Source of the DNA: Microbacterium murale
GTDB taxonomy: Bacteria; Actinomycetota; Actinomycetes; Actinomycetales; Microbacteriaceae
Assembly: GCF_014635185.1 (NCBI RefSeq)
Contig: NZ_BMCM01000001.1
Span: 496,001-560,000, forward strand
DNA: 64,000 nt
Reading direction: 5' to 3'
Under the pieces are notes generated by a model, which had not been told where the DNA came from, made no database searches, and saw only the letters and a program-made list of their open reading frames with translations. Shown here piece by piece: positions 17,013 through 25,895 of the stretch. Positions within the stretch are counted from its first letter, which is position 1. Every line of letters starts with the position of its first letter. The translations under genes and the position numbers were made by a program.

Positions 17013-17851
17013 AGGTAGGTGTTCTCGGCGGAGGCCGTATGGGCGCCGGGATCGCGCATACGTTCCTGCTGGCCGGCGACGAGGTCCTGGTCATCGAGCA
17101 GGATGTGGAGTCGGCGGATGCCGCAGCATCTCGGATCCGCGAAAGTCTGGTGCGCTCCGTGAAGCGCGGCACCACGACGCACGCGCTGGAAGATCTGACC
17201 GACCGCCTGCAGACAGGCACTGAACTCACCTCATTCGCAGACCGCGACCTCGTGATCGAGGCCGTTCCCGAAGACCGTGCGCTCAAGTCCGAGGCGCTCG
17301 CCCGCGTGGAGAGCGTGCTGGCCGTGGATGCGGTGCTCGCCTCGAACACCTCATCGATATCGATCGACGCGCTCGCCGCACCTCTCGCACGGCCGCAGAG
17401 CTTTCTCGGGCTGCACTTCTTCAACCCCGTGCCGTCGTCATCGCTCGTCGAGATCGTGAGCGGATCCGCAACCGATCCGGCCCTCGTCGTTCAGGCCCGC
17501 GGCTGGGTGGAGGCGTTGGGAAAGACGCCGATCGTCGTCCGCGACTCCCCCGGATTCGCGTCCAGCCGACTGGGTCTCGTCCTCGCACTCGAGGCGATCA
17601 GGATGCTGGATGCCGGCGTCGCCTCGGCGGAGGACATCGACCGGGCTATGGAGCTCGGGTACCGGCATCCGATGGGCCCGTTGCGCACCACCGACATCGT
17701 GGGACTCGATGTGCGACTCGGCATCGCCGAGGAGCTGTGCCTGACGCTCGGCGAGCGCTTCGCCCCGCCCTCGCTGCTCAGGCAGATGGTCGCGGACGGC
17801 CGACTCGGCCGCAAGAGCGGCGAAGGCTTCTACAGATGGGATGACGAATGA
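17009..17851 (+). CDS. paaH: 3-hydroxyacyl-CoA dehydrogenase, PaaH-type
   Basis: A 280-residue short HCDH: NAD-binding VGVLGGGRMGAGIAHTFLLA, the acidic end of strand 2 (VIEQD), VIEAVPEDRALKSEAL, and the catalytic His-Glu pair in LGLHFFNPVP and the FFNPV context; the C-terminal domain has YRHPMGPLRTTDIVGLDV and RKSGEGFYRW. It oxidises 3-hydroxyadipyl-CoA to 3-oxoadipyl-CoA. ATG overlaps the paaF stop; its own stop overlaps paaZ. Confidence 0.9.
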   Translation: MKVGVLGGGRMGAGIAHTFLLAGDEVLVIEQDVESADAAASRIRESLVRSVKRGTTTHALEDLTDRLQTGTELTSFADRDLVIEAVPEDRALKSEALARVESVLAVDAVLASNTSSISIDALAAPLARPQSFLGLHFFNPVPSSSLVEIVSGSATDPALVVQARGWVEALGKTPIVVRDSPGFASSRLGLVLALEAIRMLDAGVASAEDIDRAMELGYRHPMGPLRTTDIVGLDVRLGIAEELCLTLGERFAPPSLLRQMVADGRLGRKSGEGFYRWDDE

Positions 17852-19902
17852 GCGAGGTTCTGCCCGGTTACATCAAGGGCGCATGGTGGACGCCGGAATC
17901 GGACGCCGGCGCGCTGATCGTCCGCGACGCGTCGACCGGTGCGGAGATCACCCGCGTCAGCACGGACGGCATCGATCTGGCCAGCGCGCTCGAGTACGCC
18001 CGCACGGTCGGTCAGGCGTCGCTCGGCGCACTGACCTTCCACCAGCGCGCTGTGCTGCTCAAGCAGTTCGCGCTCGCCCTTACGGAGCGCAAAGACGAGC
18101 TCTATGCCCTCTCCGCGCGCACCGGGGCGACGAAGTCCGACTCCTGGGTCGACATCGACGGCGGCATCGGCGTGCTGTTCGCCTACTCCGGCAAGGGGCG
18201 ACGCGAACTGCCCAACAGCCAGGTGTTCGTCGACGGACCGATCGAGCCGCTCTCGAAGGACGGCACTTTCCTCGGCCGGCACGTCTTCACGCGGCTTCCG
18301 GGAGTCGCGGTGCAGGTCAACGCGTTCAACTTCCCGGTGTGGGGGTCGCTCGAGAAGTTCGCGCCCGCGTTCCTCGCCGGGATGCCGACACTCGTGAAGC
18401 CCGCGACCCCGACCGGCTATCTCGCCGAGGCCTTCGTGCGCATCCTTGTCGAGTCGGGACTGCTGCCGGACGGGTCGCTGCAGCTGGTCAGCGGCAGCGT
18501 GCCCACGCTTCTCGAAGAACTGCGCCTCGGCGACGTCGTCGGCTTCACCGGCAGTGCATCGACCGCGTCAGGATTGCGCGCTCGCACGCCGGGCGGCGTG
18601 CGGTTCACCGCCGAGACCGACTCGATCAACGCCTCCGTACTCGGCCCCGACGCGACCGACGGCACGCCCGAGTTCGACGCCTACGTGCGCCAGCTGGTCA
18701 CGGAGCTGACGACGAAGGCGGGGCAGAAGTGCACCGCGATCCGACGGGCGATCGTGCCGACGGCATCCGCCGACGCCGTGATCGACGCGGTGCGCGCCCG
18801 ACTCGAGGCCAAGGTCGTGATCGGCGATCCTCGTGCGGAGGACGTGACGATGGGTCCGCTCGTCTCTCTCGCACAGCGCGACGAGGTGCTACGCCAGGTG
18901 CAGGCGCTGCAGGATGCCGGTGGCCGGATCGTCATCGGAACCAGCGATGCACCGGAGGTGCGCGGCATCGATGGCTCGTCCACGGCCGACGGCGCCTTCG
19001 TCGCCCCGATGCTGTTGCGCTTCGACGACGCGAACGCGGATGCCGTGCACGAGGTCGAGGCGTTCGGGCCAGTGGCTTCCCTGCTGACGTATGGGACGCC
19101 TTCCGAAGCGGCGGCGCTGGTCGCCCGCGGCGGGGGCTCACTCGTCACGAGCGTCGCGACGCACGACGCTTCCTTCGCGACCGAGCTCATGACCGGCATC
19201 GCCGCCTCGAACGGCCGCGTACTCTTCCTCGATCGTGACGATGCCCGCTCGTCCACCGGACACGGCTCGCCGATGCCCGGCCTCGTGCACGGCGGACCGG
19301 GTCGCGCCGGCGGCGGCGAAGAGCTCGGCGGCATCCGCGCGGTGCTGCATCACATGCAGCGCACGGCCGTGCAGGGTTCGCCCGACATGCTCACGGCGCT
19401 CACCGGAGTGTGGCATGCCGGCGCGTCCGCGCGGGCGGACGGCACCCATCCGTTCCGCAAGTCATTGGCGGAGCTTCGGATCGGCGACCGCATCGCCTCG
19501 GCGTCCCGCGAGGTGACTCTGGACGACATCGAGACGTTCGCGCACTTCACCGGCGACACGTTCTACGCGCACATGGACGAGAAGGCCGCCTCCGCCAACC
19601 CGTTCTTCCCCGGACGCGTCGCGCACGGTTATCTGCTCGTCTCCTGGGCTGCAGGGCTGTTCGTCGACCCCGAGCCCGGTCCCGTGCTCGCGAACTACGG
19701 GCTGGAGAACCTGCGCTTCATCACTCCGGTCTCGCCCGGCGACAGCATCCGCGTCGACCTGACCGCGAAGCAGATCACGCCTCGTGAGACCGACGAGTAC
19801 GGCGAGGTGCGCTGGGATGCCGTCATCCGCAATCAGAACGACGACACGGTCGCGACGTACGACGTGCTGACGCTCGTGGAGAAGGAGCGCTCAGCCGCGT
19901 AG
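17848..19902 (+). CDS. paaZ: Bifunctional oxepin-CoA hydrolase / aldehyde dehydrogenase PaaZ
   Basis: A 684-residue two-domain enzyme. Residues 1-520 are an aldehyde dehydrogenase with general base Glu256 (FTAETDSINAS) and nucleophile Cys295 (AGQKCTAIRR). Residues 530-684 are a MaoC-type (R)-hydratase with HFTGDTFYAHMDEKAA and FFPGRVAHGYLLVSW. It opens the oxepin-CoA ring and oxidises the resulting semialdehyde to 3-oxo-5,6-dehydrosuberyl-CoA. Both active sites look intact. It overlaps paaH (ATGA) and its 3' end overlaps convergent recQ by 12 bp. A 72-bp segment of its hydratase part recurs at 22551-22622. Confidence 0.93.
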   Translation: MSEVLPGYIKGAWWTPESDAGALIVRDASTGAEITRVSTDGIDLASALEYARTVGQASLGALTFHQRAVLLKQFALALTERKDELYALSARTGATKSDSWVDIDGGIGVLFAYSGKGRRELPNSQVFVDGPIEPLSKDGTFLGRHVFTRLPGVAVQVNAFNFPVWGSLEKFAPAFLAGMPTLVKPATPTGYLAEAFVRILVESGLLPDGSLQLVSGSVPTLLEELRLGDVVGFTGSASTASGLRARTPGGVRFTAETDSINASVLGPDATDGTPEFDAYVRQLVTELTTKAGQKCTAIRRAIVPTASADAVIDAVRARLEAKVVIGDPRAEDVTMGPLVSLAQRDEVLRQVQALQDAGGRIVIGTSDAPEVRGIDGSSTADGAFVAPMLLRFDDANADAVHEVEAFGPVASLLTYGTPSEAAALVARGGGSLVTSVATHDASFATELMTGIAASNGRVLFLDRDDARSSTGHGSPMPGLVHGGPGRAGGGEELGGIRAVLHHMQRTAVQGSPDMLTALTGVWHAGASARADGTHPFRKSLAELRIGDRIASASREVTLDDIETFAHFTGDTFYAHMDEKAASANPFFPGRVAHGYLLVSWAAGLFVDPEPGPVLANYGLENLRFITPVSPGDSIRVDLTAKQITPRETDEYGEVRWDAVIRNQNDDTVATYDVLTLVEKERSAA

Positions 19903-22014
19903 CGCGAGCACGAACGGCAGCACCTCGGTCGCCCCAGCCTGCCGAAGGGAACGGGCGGCGACGGTGAGGGTCCACCGACTGTCGGCTTGGTCGTCGACGA
20001 GCAGCACCGGCCCATCGGGGATCTCGAGGCCATCGGCGCTGAAGCGATCCCAGAGACCGGCGAGCCGGAACGCGCTGTTGCCGCCCGGCTGCCCGGTGGG
20101 CCCGCCGTCGACGGGCGTCAGCGTGCCGATGAAGGGCAGCTTGCCGATCTCGGCGATCCCGTGCGCGAGCGAATCGACGAGCAGGGGACGCGATCGCGAC
20201 GGCATCGCGACGACCGCGACGGGGCGCTCGGCCCAGCCCCAGCCTGCGAGCACCCGCACGCAGCCGGCGAGCACCTGCGGGGTCACCTGCTCATCGGGCG
20301 CACCCGCGGCGAACAGAGTGCGCAGCGTGCCGCCCCATCCGAGGTCGGTGAGTCGAGCCAGCGCCCGTCCGCTGCCGGCCTGCTCACCCGCAGGAATGCG
20401 CCCCTTCGCCGGAACCCCGAGCCGGTCGGCACCGGTCGGCCACATGCGGCGCGGGTCGATCGCGACGCCGACCCGATCGAGAGACTCGGATGCCGCGGAC
20501 GTCGCCGCCGCTCCGATCTCACGAGGGAACCATGTGCCGGCGCAGTTGTCGCACCGCCCACACGGCGCCGCCGTGTCGTCATCGAGCGAGCGCTGCAGGA
20601 ACTCCATGCGGCATCCGTCGGTCTGCTCGTAATCGATCATGTGCTGCTGCTCGGCGACGCGTTCGGCGGCGATGCGGGCATAACGATCCGCGTCGTAGAC
20701 CCATGGTTCGCCGGTGGCGACCCACCCGCCCTGCACGCGCCGCACCGCGCCGTCCACATCGAGCACTTTGAGCAGCAGCTCGAGCGGGGTGCGACGGATG
20801 TCGACCATCGCCTCGAGTGCGGGCGTCGAGATCGGTGTATCGCCGAGGGCGGCGATCACGCGCTCGGCGCGCTCCTGATCGGGCATGGATGCCGTGGCGA
20901 AATAATGCCAGATGTCGCGGTCCTCCGGCCCGGGCAGCAGCAGCACGTCGGCGCTGTCGCTCGCACGCCCCGCGCGCCCCACCTGCTGGTAGTACGCGAC
21001 CGGCGACGACGGCGCCCCGAGGTGCAGCACGAACCCGAGGTCGGGCTTGTCGAAGCCCATGCCGAGAGCGCTCGTCGCGACGAGCGCCTTCACCTCGTTG
21101 CGTTTGAGCATGCCCTCCGACTCCTCACGCTCATCGGTGTCGGTCTGCCCGGTGTACGCACGCACCTCGTGGCCGCGCTCGCGCAGCAGTCGGGCGGTGT
21201 CGACGGCCGCGGCGACGGTGAGCGTGTAGATGATGCCCGATCCGGGCAGGTCGTCGATATGTCTGAGCAGCCAGGCCAGCCGGCGGGCCGCATCGGGAAG
21301 GCGCAGTACGCCGAGTCGCAGGGATGCGCGGGCGAGCGGCCCGCGGATCGTGAGCACACCGTCGCCGGCCGGGTCTTCTCCCGCGCCCGTGACCCCGAGC
21401 TGCTCTTCGACGTCGGCGACGACCCGGCTGTTCGCCGTCGCGGTCGTGGCGAGCACGGGCACCTCGGCGGGCATCTCGGCGATGAGATCGCGCAGTCGCC
21501 GATAGTCGGGGCGGAAGTCGTGCCCCCAGTCGCTGATGCAGTGCGCCTCGTCGACGACGAGCATGCCGATGCGGCGCACGAGCGCTGGCAGCTGCTGCTC
21601 GCGGAAGGCAGGGTTGTTCAGCCTCTCCGGCGACACCAGCAGCACATCGACCTCATCGCGGTCGAGCTGGGCGAGCACGTCGCCCCATTCGTGCGCGTTC
21701 GTCGAGTTGATCGCCACCGCGCGCACGCCGGCGCGTTCGGCCGCCGCGATCTGGTCGCGCATCAGCGCCAGCAGCGGCGATACGAGCACTGTGGGGCCGG
21801 CGCCCTGCCGGCGCAGCAGCAGGGTGGCGACGAAGTAGACGGCGGACTTGCCCCAGCCGGTCCGCTGCACCACGAGCGCCCGTCGGCGCTGGGCGACCAG
21901 CGCCTCGATCGCTTCGTACTGCCCCTCGTGGAAATCGGCGTCGGGGCGGCCCACGAGTTCGCGGAGGGCCGCGAGGGCGGCAGCGCGAGTGTCGACGGCA
22001 GACATTGAGGCCAT
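19891..22014 (-). CDS. recQ: RecQ-family ATP-dependent DNA helicase with C-terminal PRTase-like domain
   Basis: A 707-residue protein. Motor domain: VVQRTGWGKSAVYFVATLLL (Walker A), VVDEAHCISDWGHDFRPDYR (DEAH box), ALVATSALGMGFDKPDLGFV and QQVGRAGR (motifs V/VI). Zinc-binding Cys occur in DGCRMEF and APCGRCDNC. The last 150 residues are not RQC/HRDC but resemble a phosphoribosyltransferase fold, with VLLVDDQADSRWTLTVAAR in place of the PRPP loop. Start 22014 or 22005 are both possible. It lies between direct repeats of paaZ sequence and separates the two paa blocks. Confidence 0.88.
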   Translation of the reverse strand: MASMSAVDTRAAALAALRELVGRPDADFHEGQYEAIEALVAQRRRALVVQRTGWGKSAVYFVATLLLRRQGAGPTVLVSPLLALMRDQIAAAERAGVRAVAINSTNAHEWGDVLAQLDRDEVDVLLVSPERLNNPAFREQQLPALVRRIGMLVVDEAHCISDWGHDFRPDYRRLRDLIAEMPAEVPVLATTATANSRVVADVEEQLGVTGAGEDPAGDGVLTIRGPLARASLRLGVLRLPDAARRLAWLLRHIDDLPGSGIIYTLTVAAAVDTARLLRERGHEVRAYTGQTDTDEREESEGMLKRNEVKALVATSALGMGFDKPDLGFVLHLGAPSSPVAYYQQVGRAGRASDSADVLLLPGPEDRDIWHYFATASMPDQERAERVIAALGDTPISTPALEAMVDIRRTPLELLLKVLDVDGAVRRVQGGWVATGEPWVYDADRYARIAAERVAEQQHMIDYEQTDGCRMEFLQRSLDDDTAAPCGRCDNCAGTWFPREIGAAATSAASESLDRVGVAIDPRRMWPTGADRLGVPAKGRIPAGEQAGSGRALARLTDLGWGGTLRTLFAAGAPDEQVTPQVLAGCVRVLAGWGWAERPVAVVAMPSRSRPLLVDSLAHGIAEIGKLPFIGTLTPVDGGPTGQPGGNSAFRLAGLWDRFSADGLEIPDGPVLLVDDQADSRWTLTVAARSLRQAGATEVLPFVLALRG

Positions 22015-22115
22015 GTCCCCACTCTGCCTTAGGCGACTGACACACTGGCTGGGCGTCGGGAACACGGGAGCCCCAGAGGACCGGCCGCACGCCCCGTCGC
22101 ATCGTCTAGCGTGGA

Positions 22116-22538
22116 ATGGTGATCACCCGCGAACTCGCAGTCGCACTGCGGCGGGCCGGCCTCGTGTGGCACCCTCAGAGCGGCGACCGATTCCTGCTCG
22201 ACCTCCCCGACGAGGTCGAGCTCGAGGTCGAGGCCGAGATCTTCACGGTCAGCGAGATGACCATCGAAGCGCGTCGCACGCCGCGCGGCACCGACCTCGC
22301 GTTCAACGGCACGACCGAGTGGGCGCTGGATGCGGTCGAGCTGGCGGACGCCGTGTGGCTGCCCCGCGAGGATCAGCTGCGCGAGCTTCTGCGCGGCACC
22401 TTCCGCAGGCTGGTCCGCCTGGAGGATTCTTTCGTGGTGGAGATCGAGATCAGCGGTGAGGCGCTGCGTTTCGAGCATCCCGATCCTTCCGAAGCGTACG
22501 GTCGGGCGCTCCTGGAGCTCGTCTCCCGCTCCCGCTGA
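22116..22538 (+). CDS. Conserved protein of unknown function, 140 residues
   Basis: An acidic protein without signal peptide or membrane segment: MVITRELAVALRRAGLVWHP, a strand-rich middle with a run of Glu/Val (VELEVEAEIFTVSEM) and TEWALDAVELADAVWLPRED. I do not recognise the family with certainty; similar small actinobacterial proteins are often mislabelled as pilus assembly CpaE. It is divergent from recQ, with a TAGCGT -10 box at 22107-22112 so close to the ATG that the GTG at 22119 could be the true leaderless start. Confidence 0.7.
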   Translation: MVITRELAVALRRAGLVWHPQSGDRFLLDLPDEVELEVEAEIFTVSEMTIEARRTPRGTDLAFNGTTEWALDAVELADAVWLPREDQLRELLRGTFRRLVRLEDSFVVEIEISGEALRFEHPDPSEAYGRALLELVSRSR

Positions 22539-22550
22539 CGCTCGAAGCCC

Positions 22551-22622
22551 CTCGCGAACTACGGCCTGGAGACCCTGCGCTTCATCACTCCGGTCTCACC
22601 CGGCGACAGCGTCCCTGTCGAC
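22551..22622 (+). pseudogene. 72-bp remnant of the MaoC part of paaZ
   Basis: These 72 bases match 19687-19758 of paaZ at 66 positions (about 92%) in the same orientation; both read LANYGLExLRFITPVSPGDS. Several of the six differences are synonymous, which suggests the copy came from a related paaZ allele and has since drifted. Similarity stops abruptly on both sides. It has no start and lies just after the 22116 gene, so it is non-coding debris. With paaZ itself it brackets recQ and the 22116 gene as direct repeats. Confidence 0.8.
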
Positions 22623-22662
22623 GGTATATATCTCGCGCTGCCAGTACGACCTGGTCGCCAGT

Positions 22663-23301
22663 TCACCCTCCTGGGCAGTCGCATTCGCTGCCGCTGTAAC
22701 ACTGGCAGTGCAATGGCTGGAAATCCGCTTCTGTCACGGTGGCGCGCACGTCCAGCTCCTCAAAGGGGATGGGGTCGCCGTGTCGCTCGAAGAAGTTTTC
22801 TACGTCGCTGAGCCGGTGCCCCTGGCCGTCCGAGCAGTCGGCCGGGCCGGTGTGGATGGCCGACTCGGTCGTGGGGAATCGAAGCGTGAAGCACACCGTC
22901 GCGTTACGGGATTCGTAGAACCATCCGCCGCCAGTGCTCGCACCGGCACTCGTCGCGAGTGTCAGTGTCGCCGCGTCGGGCGAAGAGGCGACTCCCAGGA
23001 GCGTGTAGGCGCCTTCACCCACCGCGAATGCAGGGTCTCCGTACGCTGGTCTCGCGTCGGACACGAACGAAATCCCCGGGAGGGTTCCTTCCGGGTCTGT
23101 AGCCAGCGCCCCCCTGAACTGCCACAGATCGTCTTGCGCGCTTTCGATCATGGAGGCGAGGCTGCCTTTCAATCTGTCGTCGAGCGATGGCATCATCAGG
23201 CTCGTCGAGCAGCCCGCTGTGGCCGTGATCACTCCCCCGAGCACGGCGAGAACGAGCATGCGCCGCGCCACAATCATTATTAGTCGCACGGTTCCATTCA
23301 T
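22663..23301 (-). CDS. Lipoprotein of unknown function
   Basis: A protein of about 212 residues starting MNGTVRLIMIVARRM; a hydrophobic signal ends in the lipobox ITATAGC. The mature part has Trp- and Gly-rich segments (GASTGGGWFYESRNATVC) and a Cys-rich C-terminus (PLHCQCYSGSECDCPGG) that may bind metal or form disulfides. GGGAGGAG is 11-12 nt upstream of this start, slightly far. It follows a second lipoprotein on the same strand, and the two probably form a small operon. Function unknown. Confidence 0.72.
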   Translation of the reverse strand: MNGTVRLIMIVARRMLVLAVLGGVITATAGCSTSLMMPSLDDRLKGSLASMIESAQDDLWQFRGALATDPEGTLPGISFVSDARPAYGDPAFAVGEGAYTLLGVASSPDAATLTLATSAGASTGGGWFYESRNATVCFTLRFPTTESAIHTGPADCSDGQGHRLSDVENFFERHGDPIPFEELDVRATVTEADFQPLHCQCYSGSECDCPGG

Positions 23302-23336
23302 GCTGATCGGGTCTCCTCCCGCTGAAGCGGCCGGCG

Positions 23337-23915
23337 TCAGCCTTGTCCAGGCGCGCCCCACGTGCCGCCACCGGGAGGTGTCGCACAGACGGCGGAATCG
23401 GTGAGAGCGGCGACTTCTGCGCGGACGGCAACGCCGTCATCCATTCTCGCCAGGGTGTAGACGACTCCTTGATACGTCCCGTCGGCAGGTGTGTAGCCGA
23501 CGGTCACTCCGTCGATGTCCTGATCGTCCGGCCAGGGTCCGACTGCCGTCGTAACAAGATCGCCGGTGGGATTGGACATCAGCCAATTGGCGGCCGCCGC
23601 GACAGTCATGTTCGGAATCGTCCAGAAGGCTTCCAGTTCTTCGACGGGCTCGCATACCCATCCCGTGTAGGAACTGAAAGCGAACGGGGAAGACTGCGAT
23701 CGAACAGCCCCGGACGGCAGGGCAGCGGCATCCAGCCATGCCTGAGCCTGCGCCTGTGCCGCGGGGTCGGAGGCAGACTGCGGCTCACCCGTGGAGGGCG
23801 CTGCCGTCGATTGGGGTGGAGGAGACGACACCGCCGAGGCGCAACCGACAACTCCTATTACGATCACCGCCATGGCTGATGCAATCGGCAGAACCTTTCT
23901 GCTTCGAATCATCAT
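23337..23915 (-). CDS. Lipoprotein of unknown function
   Basis: A protein of about 192 residues with signal VLPIASAMAVIVIGVVGC (lipobox Cys25 or 24) and a Ser/Pro/Gln-rich linker, so it is anchored outside the membrane. The folded part contains WVCEPVEELEAFWTIPNM, VAAAANWLMSNPTGDLVTTA and ADGTYQGVVYTLARMDDGVA, with two conserved-looking Cys. Ribosome site GGGGGAG abuts ATGATG, so either Met may start the protein. No known domain recognised. It pairs with the downstream lipoprotein. Confidence 0.7.
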   Translation of the reverse strand: MMIRSRKVLPIASAMAVIVIGVVGCASAVSSPPPQSTAAPSTGEPQSASDPAAQAQAQAWLDAAALPSGAVRSQSSPFAFSSYTGWVCEPVEELEAFWTIPNMTVAAAANWLMSNPTGDLVTTAVGPWPDDQDIDGVTVGYTPADGTYQGVVYTLARMDDGVAVRAEVAALTDSAVCATPPGGGTWGAPGQG

Positions 23916-24337
23916 CTCCCCCTGTTAGCAGTCACCCCACGAGAGCTCGGCAGCGCGTCGAGCGCCCGCGTCTCAATGTAGCGAGAGCATACGGCACGCA
24001 CGAGCGAGTCGTGGCCCCACCCATCACCATCCTCGCGGTACTTGCCAGCCGAAAGCGTTCGTCCGTTGACCAGTACGGCGAGCGTTTACGGCAGACTCCC
24101 GAGCTCCGCCCAGAGACCGCACCGAGACGATCGTTTCCGGCGGGCTACCCGTGACTCAAAGTGCAGTCGGATTCGTCGTGTCGGCGAATGCTTGATCCAT
24201 GGCTTCATTGTGGAGTAGGCGTCGAAAACTGCAACGGATGCCGCTTCCTGGAGCGCGGACAAAGTTCTTCAGAAAACTTTTCTGATCAGCCCGTTTTTCG
24301 GCTCGGAATGTCGGTGGCCCTCGGTTGAATAGGAGGT
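23916..24337. other. 422-bp gene-free stretch
   Basis: No convincing reading frame or RNA gene. It lies between divergent promoters for the lipoprotein pair and the DUF222-HNH gene. The one clear structure is the perfect palindrome TCAGAAAA-C-TTTTCTGA at 24269-24285 in a locally AT-rich patch, a possible operator about 55 bp before the HNH gene. G+C looks lower than in neighbouring coding DNA, consistent with an inserted region. Confidence 0.5.
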
Positions 24338-25798
24338 ATGAACAGCATTGTCACTCACCTCGAAGACCTCGACAGGTCTCTCGCTGAGGCGAGTCGTGAT
24401 GCGTTCGGTCGCGAAGAGATTCCCGATCTTGCGGATGCCGAGATCGCCGCGCTTCTTGAACTGAGCGGCAGCATCCACAAACGAATCGAGGGTCTGCAGG
24501 TTGAGGCGGCCGTCCAGGTGCTCGAACGGTCTGCGCCGATGCGCGACGACAAGCTCACGGCGAAGTACGGATGGTCACGGCCGGTCGACCTCGTGCGGGT
24601 GCTGACACGCAGTGAGACGCGCGATGCGAATCGCGTGATGAAGGTCGCCAGGTTGTTGAGCCGGGCTCGGGGGATATCGAACGGCGAGTTCCTTCCCGCG
24701 CGTTACCCCGCACTGCGCGAGGCGATGGTGACAGGATCGGTCGGCGTTGCCGGTCTGCTCGCGGCGATGGAACCGCTGGAGCAATCCCGCCGCCGAATCC
24801 TCGACGACGAACGACTGGAGGCCGACCGGCAGCTCGCCGACGTCGCTCGTGGGATCAGCCGCAGCGCAGACGGCGGTGTGAGCATCGGCCCGCTGCCCAC
24901 ACCGGAAGACCTGCGGATACTGTCGCAAGTGCTCGCCGCTTACCTCGATCCTGATGGTGCAGAGCCATCCGACGAGATCGGCGCGCGCGCCCGGAGTCTT
25001 ACGCTCGGACGGGAGCGCGACGGCAGTGTGCCTCTGCGCGGAAATCTTCTCCCCGAAGTGGCCGGTCAATTGAAGTTGCTGCTGGACAGCATCCTCAATC
25101 CTCGAGTCGATGGGCCAGATGATCCGACGACCGGAGTGCACTTCACCGAGAGCGCCGACGAAGAGACGACTCCGAACGGCGATCCGCATACCGACTCGAT
25201 GTACCTCGACCAGCGGACCAGAACGCAGAAGATGCACGATGCCTTCGCGATGATCATCAACGGCGCTGCGCGTGCGGGCGAGTTCCCGCAGATCGGTGGT
25301 GCGTCGCCGACCCTCGTGGTCACCGTCAGTGCTGAAGACTACGCAGCGGGCAGCGGGTGGGCAACGGTGCTGAACACCGGCGACCGAATCCCCTCGCGCG
25401 TGGCCGCGCAGACCGGGTGCTCCGGCGGCATCCAGCGCGTGCTGTTCGATGAGAACGGTCGGATCGCCGCCCTCGGCACTTCCGCGCGCATCTTCAACGC
25501 CCTGCAGCGCCGGGCGATCACCCTTCGTGACGGCGGCTGCATCATCCCCGGCTGCACGGTGCCGGCATCCTGGTGCGAGATCCATCACGTCACCGAGCAC
25601 GCCGACGGTGGCCCCACCCATACCGACAACGGCGCACTGCTGTGCTGGTGGCACCACCGCAATCTCCACCTCTCGGAGTGGCGGATCCGTATGAACCGCG
25701 GCGTCCCCGAGATCAGAGGACCGCTGTGGTGGGATCGCGAGCAGAGATGGCATCCGGCCGGACTCCCGCGACCGCGCGCTCGAGAACGCGCAGGATGA
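24338..25798 (+). CDS. DUF222 / HNH endonuclease signature protein (13E12 repeat family)
   Basis: A 486-residue protein with an N-terminal DUF222 domain (about 20-330) and a C-terminal HNH domain: CIIPGCTVPASWCEIHHVTE, then ADGGPTHTDNGALLCWWHHR. The zinc cysteines and the His-His pair needed for a beta-beta-alpha metal nuclease are all present. AGGAGGT lies 3 nt before the ATG. Such proteins occur in many copies per genome in Microbacteriaceae and mycobacteria; they are suspected mobile or self-propagating elements, but the activity is unproven. It sits in the block that separates the paa operons. Confidence 0.88.
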   Translation: MNSIVTHLEDLDRSLAEASRDAFGREEIPDLADAEIAALLELSGSIHKRIEGLQVEAAVQVLERSAPMRDDKLTAKYGWSRPVDLVRVLTRSETRDANRVMKVARLLSRARGISNGEFLPARYPALREAMVTGSVGVAGLLAAMEPLEQSRRRILDDERLEADRQLADVARGISRSADGGVSIGPLPTPEDLRILSQVLAAYLDPDGAEPSDEIGARARSLTLGRERDGSVPLRGNLLPEVAGQLKLLLDSILNPRVDGPDDPTTGVHFTESADEETTPNGDPHTDSMYLDQRTRTQKMHDAFAMIINGAARAGEFPQIGGASPTLVVTVSAEDYAAGSGWATVLNTGDRIPSRVAAQTGCSGGIQRVLFDENGRIAALGTSARIFNALQRRAITLRDGGCIIPGCTVPASWCEIHHVTEHADGGPTHTDNGALLCWWHHRNLHLSEWRIRMNRGVPEIRGPLWWDREQRWHPAGLPRPRARERAG

Positions 25799-25846
25799 CG
25801 GTCGCCCCGACTCGGAGTGATGCGCGAGCCGTGCGCATGTGAGACA

Positions 25847-25870
25847 ATTACTGAACGTACGGTCAGTAAT
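25847..25870. promoter_or_regulatory. PaaR/TetR operator upstream of paaABCDE
   Basis: ATTACTGAACGT-ACGGTCAGTAAT is a 24-bp palindrome with one mismatched pair, sharing its core with the site at 16211-16230. It ends 25 bp before the paaA start, well placed to block initiation. Shared control by the TetR protein at 15529-16155 is inferred. Confidence 0.78.
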
Positions 25871-25895
25871 AACGTACCGCGACGAAGGAGTCGGG

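Noticed and set aside
24338-25798. Insertion sequence or intron at the HNH gene
   Set aside because: No inverted terminal repeats, target duplications or reverse transcriptase were seen; only the DUF222-HNH gene itself.
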